Below, in pieces: positions 10,920-21,800 of a stretch of 64,000 bases of DNA. Origin of the DNA: Smittia aterrima (Eukaryota; Arthropoda; Insecta; Diptera; Chironomidae); NCBI GenBank assembly GCA_033063855.1, contig CP093830.1, positions 6,820,854 through 6,884,853 of the forward strand, written 5' to 3'. Both the position numbers and the translations under genes were made by a program. The notes below the pieces were generated by a model that worked only from the letters and a program-made list of their open reading frames with translations, was not told the DNA's origin and ran no database searches. The stretch's first letter is position 1, and every line of letters begins with the position of its first letter.

Positions 10920-13900
10920 ATGAGTTCCCACCAAACAAACCAAGCGAACTCGACGGTGGGCACTTACCAGTATATGTATGGCGACCAAGTGCTCGAAATT
11001 CCTTCAAATATCAATTATCAATTGGAAAACGTAATGTCTGGTGGTGTAAGTATGGCGTATTCATATTTATAGAGTAGTCGTCTTACATTTTCTCTCTCCC
11101 ATATAAATAACTCGCGGGGGGAAAGAGCGACGATGTATACGCTTTTTTAACAAATATCATCACGCTCCGACCTGACATACAAAAGTAGATTCAACATGTG
11201 GAATCATATAAGAATGAGAACACACAATTTAGATCCTGCATTTCTTATTATATTCATATTATGTCTGAATGTTATTTATCTTCTTATGTGTACAAAGCTC
11301 CACGTGCTAACAACCACACGCATGATTTGTAATTGAATAATTATTTTGTTTTCTATTCCTTCAGGTGCAATATGTTCTCTCGGATGGATCGATCCTTATA
11401 CAACAGAAGGAGAACAAGAAGGATAACAACAAAAATAGTTATCGCCGTATGATTGTTGTGAACCAGCAAGACTTGCAGCAAACAACAATCCAAGTGCCTA
11501 CACAGCAGCGTGTGATTACGCAACAGGCGTCAAATGGAAACATCGAGCAGAAGCCGGTTATGGCATCAACAAGTTCACCGCGTACACAAGCGATAACTCC
11601 AATTGGACCATTAACGCTGACAGCGGAAGAGTACAGTGAGCTTTTACAACGTCGAATGGAACGACAGGCTCAAGCTGAAGCACAGGCTCAAGTGGATGCT
11701 CAACAAAGAGCACAGCAAGAAGCTCAGCAGCGAGCACAACAACAAGAAGCTCAACGACGTGCACAGCAATCGCAAATTCACAACCAACAGTTGCAGGAAC
11801 ATCAAAACATTGCTGTGCAAGTTCAAAAGATCGTTCAATCTCTAGAGGAAGATGTGGAGGGAAAGAAAGATGACGACCAAGATGACATCGAGATGCAGTT
11901 GATTGCTCCGAAGCTTGAGGTCACCGAAGCCATACAGTCGCATGAAGTTGTGCAAGAGCAGCCACAATCAAAACATGGCACTGAGGGAAAGTCTGCCGCT
12001 GGCCGACCTTTTTCTTGTGAACAATGTGGCAAGAAATTTCTCTTGAAACATCATTTGACAACGCACGCTAGAGTTCACACAGGTTAATCAGCCGTCCCAC
12101 TGACATAATGTCAGCAATTAACATTTTGGCTTTCTTTACAGGAGAACGTCCACACGTCTGTATTCACTGTGGAAAAGATTTCGCTCATAAACACTGCTTG
12201 AACACACACTTGTTGCTCCACTCGACGGAGAGGTAAGCTGAGAGACATGACACACAAAAAAGTCTCAAACTAACTTTTGTTCTTGGTCTTTGACCTCTAG
12301 GCCTTTCCAATGTACAGAGTGCAAAAAGTGTTTCACCTTGAAGCATCATCTTCTAACTCACTCGCGAGTTCACTCTAGAGATCGACCATTCGTTTGTCAG
12401 GTAAAAGCTCAAAGTGGTAAAGTCCCGAGGGTCATTCAATTTACTAAATTCGTTTTTCATGTTTCAGGAGTGTGGAAAAACTTTTTCATTGAAGCGTCAT
12501 CTTGTGACTCACATGAAGTTTCATGCTGGCGAACGTCCTTACGTTTGTGAAACTTGTGGCGAAAGGTAAGAGCTCACACGAACAACTTAGTAAATATCCC
12601 GCTAACACGTCTCTTGTTTACAGTTTCGCTCAAGAACAGCATTTAGTAATGCACTCACGTTTCCATGGCAGTTTGGATCCGTTTGTGTGCCAAGATTGTG
12701 GTGCATCTTTCCCACGAAAGTTCCAGCTTGTGAACCATGGAAAGTTGCACGGTCGAGTGCCACACGAGTGCTCTGTCTGTGGACAGGAATTCCTTCAAAA
12801 GCGAACGCTCGTTGCTCATATGCGACAACACACCGATGCTCCTCATGCATGCTTAAACTGCGGCGAAGGCTTCCGTACAAAGTCTGAGCTAACAGCTCAT
12901 CAACGTATCGTCCATAACATCCAACCTCCAGTTCGTGTAAAGAATGCATCAGCGACGACAACGAGTAACATTCAGAGTGTTCAAGAAAGTCAAATGGAGG
13001 AACAACACTCGCAAGAGATTGAAGAACAGCATTTTATGAAGCAAGAGCACCAGCAATACGAGACCATTCAGACTATTCAGGAGCAGCCACAGCAAACGCA
13101 AAGTTATCAGACCATTACAATGGTTCCTGCTGGAAGTCCTTCAATGGAGCATAAAACTATCAGAATTCAACAGCATTCACAACAAAACATTCACTCCCAG
13201 ACACAACATGTTTGTCAGCAATGCGGCAGCTGTTTCAATAATCGCGAAGCTCTTCAACTTCATCTTAGATTGCACACTGGTGATAAGAGTTTAATGACTG
13301 ATCTATGTGCTTTAACATCAGCCATTCCTGGTCACATCTTCCATAGTCAAGGAAACACTTACATTGAAATCGACGGTGGAAAATGTAAGTTCAATTTATT
13401 AGAGTGCATAGTCAATATTGAAACTTGACACTTTATTTCAGATAACATAACAAACGGAGCAACTCTTGTCGCTAACAGCGGAGGAGGTGGATCTCCAGTT
13501 CCAGTTCAAATTATTACACAAGCAAATGGACAGCAAGTGATTGAGCAAGTTCAGAGTATTTCTCCTTCCATGCTTCAACAGCAGCACCAGTCACAAGGCG
13601 AAGTTCAGATGCAGCAAGGAAATGTCGTTTATACGACTGTCTCGAGTCAGGATCAAGACTCACCAACCATTCAAATTGTGCAACAGAACCAGGTACAACC
13701 TCAAGCCCAACAATCTCAAGTTATTGTTCATCACCATCAGCCGCATCAGCCTAAACCTAAAACGCACTTCTGTCAGCACTGTAATAAAGGATTCGCAGCT
13801 AAGCATGGATTACAGTTGCACAACAAACGTCATCCCAATGGAGAGTGCACTGTTCGATCGCACATTTGCGGTGAATGCAATCGAGCTTTCTTCCAGAAAA

Positions 13901-14266
13901 ATCATTTGATGCTGCATCAAAGACAGCACATGGACAACCAGAGACCAAGCCAGCAAGTTCAGCAAGAAGAAGTTGGCATTAAACTCGAGGGAGAACTCTC
14001 AAGTCAAGACGTGACAATTATTGAGGGTGATGTGAGTTCACGTCATTTCTTGTAGCGCAACAAAGTATCATTTCAAATTATTTATTTTTTTCGTTACGTA
14101 GAACTCGCCTGAAGAAACCAACGAGAATCAGTCGATTGAAATCCGTTCTCAGAACATTATTGCAATCAGCAATAGCAACGATGGAAAAACGCGACCACAG
14201 GATGGTTCAGAAGACGTGCCCAGCTCTAATAACGCAGAGGAGAGCACTGTTGGGCCAATTGAATAA
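10920..14266 (+). CDS. C2H2 zinc-finger protein with eleven fingers and a Gln/Ala-rich domain
   Basis: This is probably a nuclear DNA-binding transcription regulator. The coding exons are 10920-11045, 11365-12082, 12142-12232, 12301-12400, 12468-12565, 12624-13384, 13442-14031 and 14102-14266. All introns are GT..AG and in phase, predicting 882 residues. The ATG (MSSHQTNQANSTVGTYQYMY) opens a frame that splices through a perfect GTAAGT donor. The N-terminal part is Gln-rich, with a TAEEYSELLQRRMER segment followed by a Gln/Ala-rich probable coiled coil. Eight fingers run in an array from FSCEQCGKKF to HACLNCGEGF. A Gln-rich linker, a ninth finger (HVCQQCGSCF), another long linker and two last fingers (HFCQHCNKGF, HICGECNRAF) follow. 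The tail is acidic, with the likely SUMO-type motif IKLEGE. Several introns interrupt individual fingers. I do not recognise a specific orthologue. Confidence 0.88.
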
Positions 14267-14514
14267 CTTTATCACAACAACCACAATTATTTTCAATTAA
14301 ACGAATAATTATTCATTTTAATTAATTTTAAAGGGCAGACTCGTCAGCCCGGCTTCAACAGAAATTTAAATGTTTTGCTTAGTTCACCGTTTCTTTCCGC
14401 TCACCCGGCAGAGAACGATTCGTAGTTCGGTTAACAATAAGAATCACAACCTTTAAAAAAAGTTCGCACGATGACGAAATGTAGGAAAGTTTAGTTGGAA
14501 AAGAAAACTTAAAC

Positions 14515-14520
14515 AATAAA
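14515..14520 (+). terminator. Candidate polyadenylation signal of the zinc-finger gene (proximal)
   Basis: AATAAA lies about 250 bases after the stop at 14264-14266. A second AATAAA at 14737-14742 is an alternative distal signal. The sequence alone does not show which is used. Confidence 0.45.
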
Positions 14521-14742
14521 GTGCCTAACACAAATTTATAGCAATGTAAGCGAATGGAATCGAATAACGATGGAGAAAGACAATACGAGATGGAAAAAAA
14601 CGGATAAACGTTATTTTTGTGTAGGAGATTAAATATATTTTTATACTTGAAAGAACGAAAGAAAATTAGAAGAACCATAAATATATTTTATAACATTTGT
14701 TGATGGAGTTTAGTTACATTAAGCATTTCGAAATCTAATAAA

Positions 14743-15980
14743 GATGAAATTCAGTAAATATAAAAATGAATGGATCAATCTAATTCAATTATGGCTTCGG
14801 TGATTGAATTTAGTAAAGTGAACGTGACATTTAACGGAGCCGAGCCAACAAGAAAACTAAGAAACAGAGAGAACAAAGATGAAAAGATTTCGGATAAGCG
14901 GCGAGAGATGAGATTGAAACTTCTTGGATTTCAATTTTAGCTTTTGTTGTTGAAGTAGCTCCAGGCTCGTTTTCTGAACTTATCTTACCGAAGTAATTTG
15001 CGAAACTTTCATCTTCAATAACAACGAGAAAACCGAAAATATTAATCGACAGTCTACCGCTCTTTCACTCGTTCGATAAGTGGTTTAGTCAACCACGGAA
15101 GCCTCATCACAAAAACATTTTAATTTTCCCCAGACAAAACATCAGCGCGACTCTTGTCTGACAATAATCCATTTTGATACTAAAAATAAAATACCAAAAC
15201 GCTCGTGGAGAAGTTAATGACACTTCGGCCATCCTTGCTATTCGTACGAAAACAAAAGTTCATCAAATGGGCTAATTTCTGTTGTGAAATTCGAGAAGAA
15301 TTTTGTTTTTGCTAATGAGAGAGCAAACGATAATTAATGGAACTTTGTTTTGTATCTTAAGGCCCACTAATGACAAATTAATTGAAGGCATCCACAGCTC
15401 ATAAACAGAGAAAAGGAAATGTTGCCATTCGAAGAGCGGCAACAAGAGCTTCAAAAGAGCTTTTTATCGTTCACTTATCAAGAGAGCTGTGTAATTGAGA
15501 AAATCAATTGAATGCCGAATGGAAATTGTTATTGACACAAGCGTCGTTAGAGAGCGCCGAGCTCACAGTTCGACATCGAATAAGGATAATTGAGTAAGAT
15601 ATCTTTAATGGATTCGTAATTATATTTTATTGCACTCGACTCTTGCAGCGAAACGAAATAGAAATTCTTGTTTATCATCATCATAACTTTTCACATGAAA
15701 ACTTTATAATTATGATTTACATTTTACTTGGTCTGAGACGCAGGAGCAGTAAAACGCCTCGAAGTGTCTGGTCGGAAATAATTTAACTCTTCCCTGTAGA
15801 CGAAGCTCATATAAAAGCTCTCTCTTTATCTACAGCTTCTTGAATAGTTGGGCGTTGAGAGGATTAACATTCTTCTGAGCAAACGATGATTTCTTGATGA
15901 CATTTCTACTTGTGCTGTAAGAGATTTGTGTAACAATGCGAAGTCTTTGTCGACTGTTTGAATATGCTTCATGAATAATT
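14743..15980. other. Intergenic region without recognisable genes
   Basis: The sequence is AT-rich. Open frames are short, on both strands, and show no family resemblance. No tRNA or clear repeat was seen before the duplicated segment that starts near 15981. Confidence 0.5.
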
Positions 15981-16250
15981 AAGAATTTGTTTTGATTTAC
16001 GACTTTAATTATTAACGCAAACACTCTAAATGTGCTGGAAGTTGAATTTGATGGCACAGCGGTTTCACAATGAATAGCAATTAGAATTTTCCTTTAATCC
16101 GCTTACGAAAGCTTAAAAAATTTCTTTGAAAGCTTTGCCAGTTGCGGTAGAGTTGCATAAAATTTGCAATCGATGCAATTGGAAATCGATAATCAACAAA
16201 AGCGATAACATCAAGTGAGAAGCTGTCTGGACCAGGAATGTTGATAAACT
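15981..16250. repeat. Duplicated segment R1, copy A
   Basis: These about 270 bases are closely similar, base for base with few differences and small indels, to 18599-18870 in the same orientation. Shared landmarks include AATTTGTTTTGATTTACGAC, GGCACAGCGGTTTCACAATG, GAAATCGATAATCAACAA and CAAGTGARAAGCTGTCTGGA. Read on the minus strand, it holds the end of a short reading frame followed by non-coding sequence that is also conserved between the copies. Confidence 0.9.
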
Positions 16251-16317
16251 TAGCTAGCTGTGGGCCTTTTCCTTTCGGCGAAAAACTCTTCACATTTACG
16301 TGAACCACAACAAACAT
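16081..16317 (-). pseudogene. Short open frame or gene remnant of unknown family, copy A
   Basis: On the minus strand an ATG at 16317 opens 78 codons (MFVVVHVNVKSFSPKG ... ending KRIKGKF). The central part, from KFINIPGPDSFSLDV to YRNWQSFQRN, is also encoded in the second copy near 18730-18870. There a tryptophan codon has become TGA and the C-terminus is cut short. Shared amino acid content suggests descent from a real coding sequence. I do not recognise the family; no signal peptide is evident. Copy A could be an intact small gene or only the last exon of a larger one. Confidence 0.4.
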
Positions 16318-16359
16318 CTTCAATAAATCATGAAATCTTCTTTAAGAACATTTGATGTT
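16288..16359. repeat. Duplicated segment R2, copy A
   Basis: CACATTTACGTGAA and CAATAAATCATGAAATCTTC with the following CATTTGATGT are shared with 18446-18531. Copy B contains a short insertion (near AATTTGTGTAAACAT). In copy A it lies directly to the right of R1; in copy B it lies to the left of R1. Confidence 0.85.
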
Positions 16360-16588
16360 CAGGTTCAATAAGGAGAATGGTTCAAATGCAATTTTGGATA
16401 TGATGAGAGGAAGAATTTTATTTCAGATTTTATAAAGAGATTTACAGTTTTGCTGAGTTCACTCGTTTTTACATAAATCTTTAAAATATCATGGAAAAAG
16501 TTAAGAAGCAAAATAAAATGAAATGTACCAAGTCTCATTTTGACTTGATCGATAAGATTTTTGGTTGCGAATTAGCCGACCATGAACT

Positions 16589-18267
16589 TCAAGTTGTCAT
16601 TCGACAAATAATAGAGATTTTTATGATCTCTCCAAAGTAACATTCATCAAACATTTTGCTCTTATTCACGTATAATTCTTCGACTTCTTTAGGATGAATG
16701 ATGAGGCGGATTCTATCTCCTAAGAAATTGCGCAGAACTTCTTTCTCCTCGGAACTGATCCAACTGATTTCAACAGTTTTCAAGTGTTGACAATTTCGCA
16801 AAAATGGTTCGAATGTTTCGATCGAAGCCTTGAATCCTTTTCCCAGCTTGACGTGCTTCAATTGAGGCCAACCTCTTGCGATAATTTCTATGTTCGTAGC
16901 ATCTAACAGAATTCTATTTTCACAAGATGCAACTTTGAGTACTTCAATGTTAGGAAATGCGTTTATGATCGGCCTCCAGTATCAAATATCTGCATATTTG
17001 GAGATATTCATAATTGTGAGTGATTTCAAGCTTGGAAAGCTTATGTCCATAGGCTGCACAGAAAAAGTATGACTGAATTGAAGATTCTCGAGCATCTTGA
17101 GCTTTTGGGAGATGACCAACAAAAGTTGATATGCAGGATAACTGGATTTTAGAACCAAAGTTTGTATATTTGGAAGTTTGTCAATGAATCTTTGATGCTG
17201 CTCAATCTTTTCTGTCTCCAAATAGTGTTCAGCGTAATTACCAACGATCAGCTTTCGAACGGCGAGATTTGGCGTAAGATTCTCGTAGAACCATGGATTT
17301 GATGGTGCTGCCTCCATGTCAATGTCCAATGTATGCAGCTTGCGAAAGTTCTTGAAAATCATCTCGAACAATGATGCTGGGAATTGTCTTCCGATCTCCA
17401 GTTCCTCCAAAGAATTGACAAATTTATTCATGAATAGCAGCAAGTTTTCTTGTGATCCGAAGAAGTTGGCACAATTATGGAGAGCAAGTTTCTTGAGTGG
17501 ATATTGAATCTCATTCAATTTTCCAAAAGCATTTTGGTGGTTTGCGAAGATGTTATTATTAATTATTTCAAGCTCCTCGAGGCTTCTCTGACGAGATAGG
17601 AAATCGATCAATACTTCAGGAGATTTAGAATATCGGACTTTCAAGCTGGTCAACTGCGCTGTCCCAGGAAACTTCAGAATCTGAAATAAAATTCTGCTAA
17701 TAAAAAAGAGCTCAAGAAAACATGTCAAATTAGACTTACTCCACAATCAGTAGAGATCAGGACCAACGACTTTAGACGGTGAAGAGTACTCAAATCAACA
17801 TTATATTTATAGCTGTTTAAGATCAAGCCTTTAATCGACAACGTTTCGAGTTTGGTCAACGACTTTAATGTTTCGTTGAGATTTAGTACGTCTCTCAAAG
17901 CCATTCTGCAATTTACTATTTCAAGATCTCGCAAGTGTGAACAACGACTCATCGCTTTCAAGATTGTGTTCCAATTCTGATCGACACCAAATATTTTGAT
18001 CGTTTGGTAATTGCGATCGAATTTGTACATGCTCATCGGTCGAAAAACAAGTTTCATTCTCTTCATGATCTCGAAGCTCTTTCCCATCGTTTCGTTCCAT
18101 CTGTAAAGCGCAAGTTGGCATAAAATTTGTTTAAAAGTAAAAACAAAAACTTACTTTTGGCACACGAGGAAAGAATTCATCAAACTTTGAAAGTCCAAGT
18201 ATTCAAACACTTTCAAGAAGATCTCGTCCGGCAGATCATTGATTGTGACTTCTTGCTCCTGATTCAT
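16589..18267 (-). CDS. F-box/leucine-rich-repeat protein with an in-frame TGA
   Basis: F-box/LRR proteins are substrate receptors of SCF ubiquitin ligases; the F-box binds Skp1 and the repeats bind targets. Exons on the minus strand are 18267-18155, 18100-17740 and 17680 onward, joined in phase by GT..AG introns. The ATG at 18267 gives an N-terminal F-box (INDLPDEIFLKVFEYLDF ... VCQKWNE). Irregular LRR segments follow, each with the LxxLxIxxC type pattern, for example CSHLRDLEIVNC and LKSLTIMNISKYADI. The frame meets TGA at 16984-16982, giving 390 residues. Immediately after it the same frame stays open for another 130 codons with the same LRR character (YWRPIINAFPNIEVLKV, WPQLKHVKLGKG, CQHLKTVEISWI) and stops at 16589. 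The TGA is thus a nonsense change, a readthrough site or an assembly error. Duplicated segments flank the gene on both sides. Confidence 0.8.
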
Positions 18268-18445
18268 TTTATTTCCTTTCGTTCTGTTGAGTTATCGACG
18301 ATAAATTGAATTTTATTTATTCGTTGGCGATCTGACTTTTGTTCGAAGGGCAAGTAACAAAGAAATCGAGGGACAGGCATTGTCATTTCAAAAAAGTCGT
18401 TAAATTCATATTTAGAATTAAATCCATCGCCAGCATAAATCTCTT

Positions 18446-18531
18446 CATCACATTTACGTGAATCACTTTAACAAATTTGTGTAAACATTTTCAATAAATC
18501 ATGAAATCTTCTTTAAGGACATTTGATGTCT
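18446..18531. repeat. Duplicated segment R2, copy B
   Basis: Matches 16288-16359 in the same orientation, including TTCAATAAATCATGAAATCT and the flanking CATTTACGTGAA. It lies just upstream of the F-box gene start. Confidence 0.85.
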
Positions 18532-18598
18532 GACAACAATTCAATTCAAATTTCCTCGCTTTGCTGAAAATTGAGCAAGTAGATTAAGATTCTAATTA

Positions 18599-18870
18599 GG
18601 AATTTGTTTTGATTTACGACCTAAATTATTAACGCAAACACTCTAAATGTGCTGAAATTTGAATTTGATGGCACAGCGGTTTCACAATGAATAGCAATTA
18701 AAAAATTTCTTTAATCCGCTAACGAAAGCTTAAAAATTTTCTTTGAAAGCTTTGTCAATTGTGGTAAAGTTGCATAAGATTTGCAATCGATGCGAATGGA
18801 AATCGATAATCAACAAGAGCGATAACATCAAGTGAAAAGCTGTCTGGACCAGAAATGTCGATAAACTTTT
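18599..18870. repeat. Duplicated segment R1, copy B (with broken coding remnant)
   Basis: Matches 15981-16250 in the same orientation. On the minus strand it encodes KFIDISGPDSFSLDVIALVD and then an in-frame TGA where copy A has tryptophan. This copy is therefore non-functional as a coding unit. Confidence 0.9.
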
Positions 18871-21800
18871 TTCATTCTCATTGAGAAATTGAATTGAAAA
18901 TCAACTCGACACTCCCACAGTCCTCATGGTCGTGATTTATAGAGCTTTTTGACGAACGCTTGATGAAGACACACGATGTAAACGACCATCAAACTATGGC
19001 GATGATTAATTGATTGCTTTAGCAACAAGTTGATTTATTTAATTTCCCGAATTGATTTCCTCTTGAAGCTCAAGCACGGAAATGGTTTCCAGATCATAAA
19101 ACAATCCAATTTTGGGATTCGCTCCATTAAGTCGAATTTAATTTCCTTGAGAGCAATTTGAAGAGTTTTCCAAATTTGTCCCTGTTGTGTTTTAAATTGA
19201 GACGAGTGCAGTTTAGGGGCGCCATTCACACTTCAGACTGAAGCTAATCTCATCGCTTTCCATATCAAATGGCACATCAATGTTTGCACGTCTGCTTCAC
19301 TTTCATTTTTTTCCCATGAATGTCTCGTTCTAGTTTCTCACTTTGTTTACTATCAACTTGTTGAATATTTAAACTAAAACCTCCACAATGGAGGACTCCT
19401 CGAGTTGGCGGTGACGTAAGTCTTTGGGAAAGGTCGCAATCCTTCACTCACAATAAACATTTCAATAAATCTCTCGTGAGTTTCGAGCATTTAATTTCAC
19501 AACTGAACCCTCGAGAAGAAGTTTTTTTAGTGTCGACATTAGAAGCGAGAAATTTTTCGTGTTAACATGGATCTGATACGTAATTTGATTAAAGTTTTTT
19601 TCCAAGGGAAAAGAGAAAGAGAGATGAAAAAGTTTTAATTGAATTAATGAATCCGAGTCAAGGGTTTCTGAGCAAAGTTTACGCTGAAAATTTATAGTAA
19701 TTAGTTGAATAGCTCAAAGATTATTCTCGGTCCTTGTTATTGCGGCGTTTTATTTGATGTAGGCGCCATGTTCCTTTCAATCCGATGATTCGTTGTACGC
19801 GCTTTTCATTATTAATTTTGATGCTCGAAGCTCAGACAAGAAGCGAAGCTCAGACGAGAAAATAATTGAAATAATTGAACATCCTCGAGTGAGCAGAAGC
19901 TTTTGACGATCTCCAATCATTGAAAGTAATTAGCAGAAACTAAAAGTGTCTTGAATGCTTCAATCAATTGCATCTGTTCCCTTTCGTCGCCTTCAAGTTG
20001 AACGTGCGGAGTTTAATTTCAATTCAACCCATCACTCCCAGGAAATAGCGGAAAGAGCTGAGAGAACTTTTTGTTTGTTTAACTTTTATTGAATGTGAAA
20101 AGTTTTTCTGTTCCTCTTTCCGCTTCGAACTTATCGAGGTGACTTTAACGTTTTGTTGTCTCTTCTACTCAGAGACAGAATTAATAATCAAGATTAGTTT
20201 TTTAATCTGGGATTTGCTGGTCACTAATCTAAAGTCTCTTCATTCTTCTTGATTTAATAATTCATTCTTCACTTTATTGCATCGGTTATTGAATTCCCAT
20301 CAAGTCACTTGAAGCTTATCATTCTTAACCTTCCGCTATGCAAATTAATTAAATAAATCGCTCATGATTGAGAGAATAAATTAATAATCAATCACATCTT
20401 GTAATGCTTAAGCATTCATCTTGATGATGCACTTTCGAGTAAATGTCGTCTGAATAAATATTCGATTCAGTTATTGATAAATATTCATTACAAACTACTC
20501 AGATTTTCTTCATCTTTCGATATGAAATATCGAGGCGGATCAATCATGTTTATTTATCTTCGAGAGAAAATTGATTGAATGGGGGAAAGCTTTCACAAAA
20601 GTTTTTTTTTGTTATCAATACGTCGTTGAAGGCTAAAGTTGACATTATAAAAAGTCTCGAGTTCTTATTCCATGCGTGGAAGCAGCAAGCGAACTTTCAA
20701 CCCATGTACGACCCAGACACGCCGCAGTATCAATTATCGTTAACATTCAATCTACCTTCGTATCAATAATCTCCTCATACAATCTAATGCCATGTTCGCT
20801 ATTCACTATCGCGTCTCCTCCTCTTTCATATACTTCGTCGTCGTGAGGGATTACAAGCATTTATTACGACAAGAGCGCTTCAGATTGTATAATTATTGAG
20901 CTTCCCGCCAAAGGCAAACAAGGACATCCTTATAGTCATGACAAATTTGAAAATTTTATGAAACAACATTCGAAAGGGGAAATATTAAAATTGATTGAAC
21001 ATTTTGATGAGAAATGTATGAAAGCTTGTCTTTCAGGTGAAGCTTTACATCCTCATCATCAATTTTCGTTTCCTTTGTCAGCAGCGATCGCAACGACTGG
21101 AAGAGCTTTCCAATGCGCATTTCTTTATTTCCATGACAATTTTCCCATTCAAACAGAAATCTGCTCCTCGAATAGGTCAGTAAACTAAAAGCTCTCGAGC
21201 GAGAATCACCGTTTGTCGTCGTCGTTATTTTCACACTTGGCTCTGTTTACGATGTCACTGAAGGAGAAAAAAATCTGTATTTTCATAAATATTTAAGAGC
21301 GCCGCATAAAAATTTCCTTACACAACCAAAAAGGAAAACACGAAATGTTTTCTCGCTTTCTCACCCTCATCTCGTCGTCTCATGTTGAAGTTCAATTTTT
21401 ATTAAACTCATTCTCTCGCGTCGAGTCAACGAATGAAGCGCCAGCGATTGTAATGAAAGTTTAATTAGGAATAATAATAGAATTTACGAGTCGCTTTGGA
21501 GCGCAGTCTGTTAAAGAACATAAACTTCTCCTTGTCTGTCATACTTGTAATCTCCTAGCTCCAAGTGATTACGCAAACGGAAGAAAGGAAATCTAATAAA
21601 GAAATTTTCACTCTTTTGCCTTTTAAAGCGAAACTTAAAGCAAATCGAAAGTCGCTTCGGGGATTCATTGCTGGTGTCTGGAAATAACTTTTCATCTAAA
21701 CCCCAAAACATTCTTCAATCGTTGAGCGCACATAAAGCGATTCATTGCAATCGAACTGATATCAGAGTCGCTTTATGCGACAGATTTTCTTTCTCCGGCA

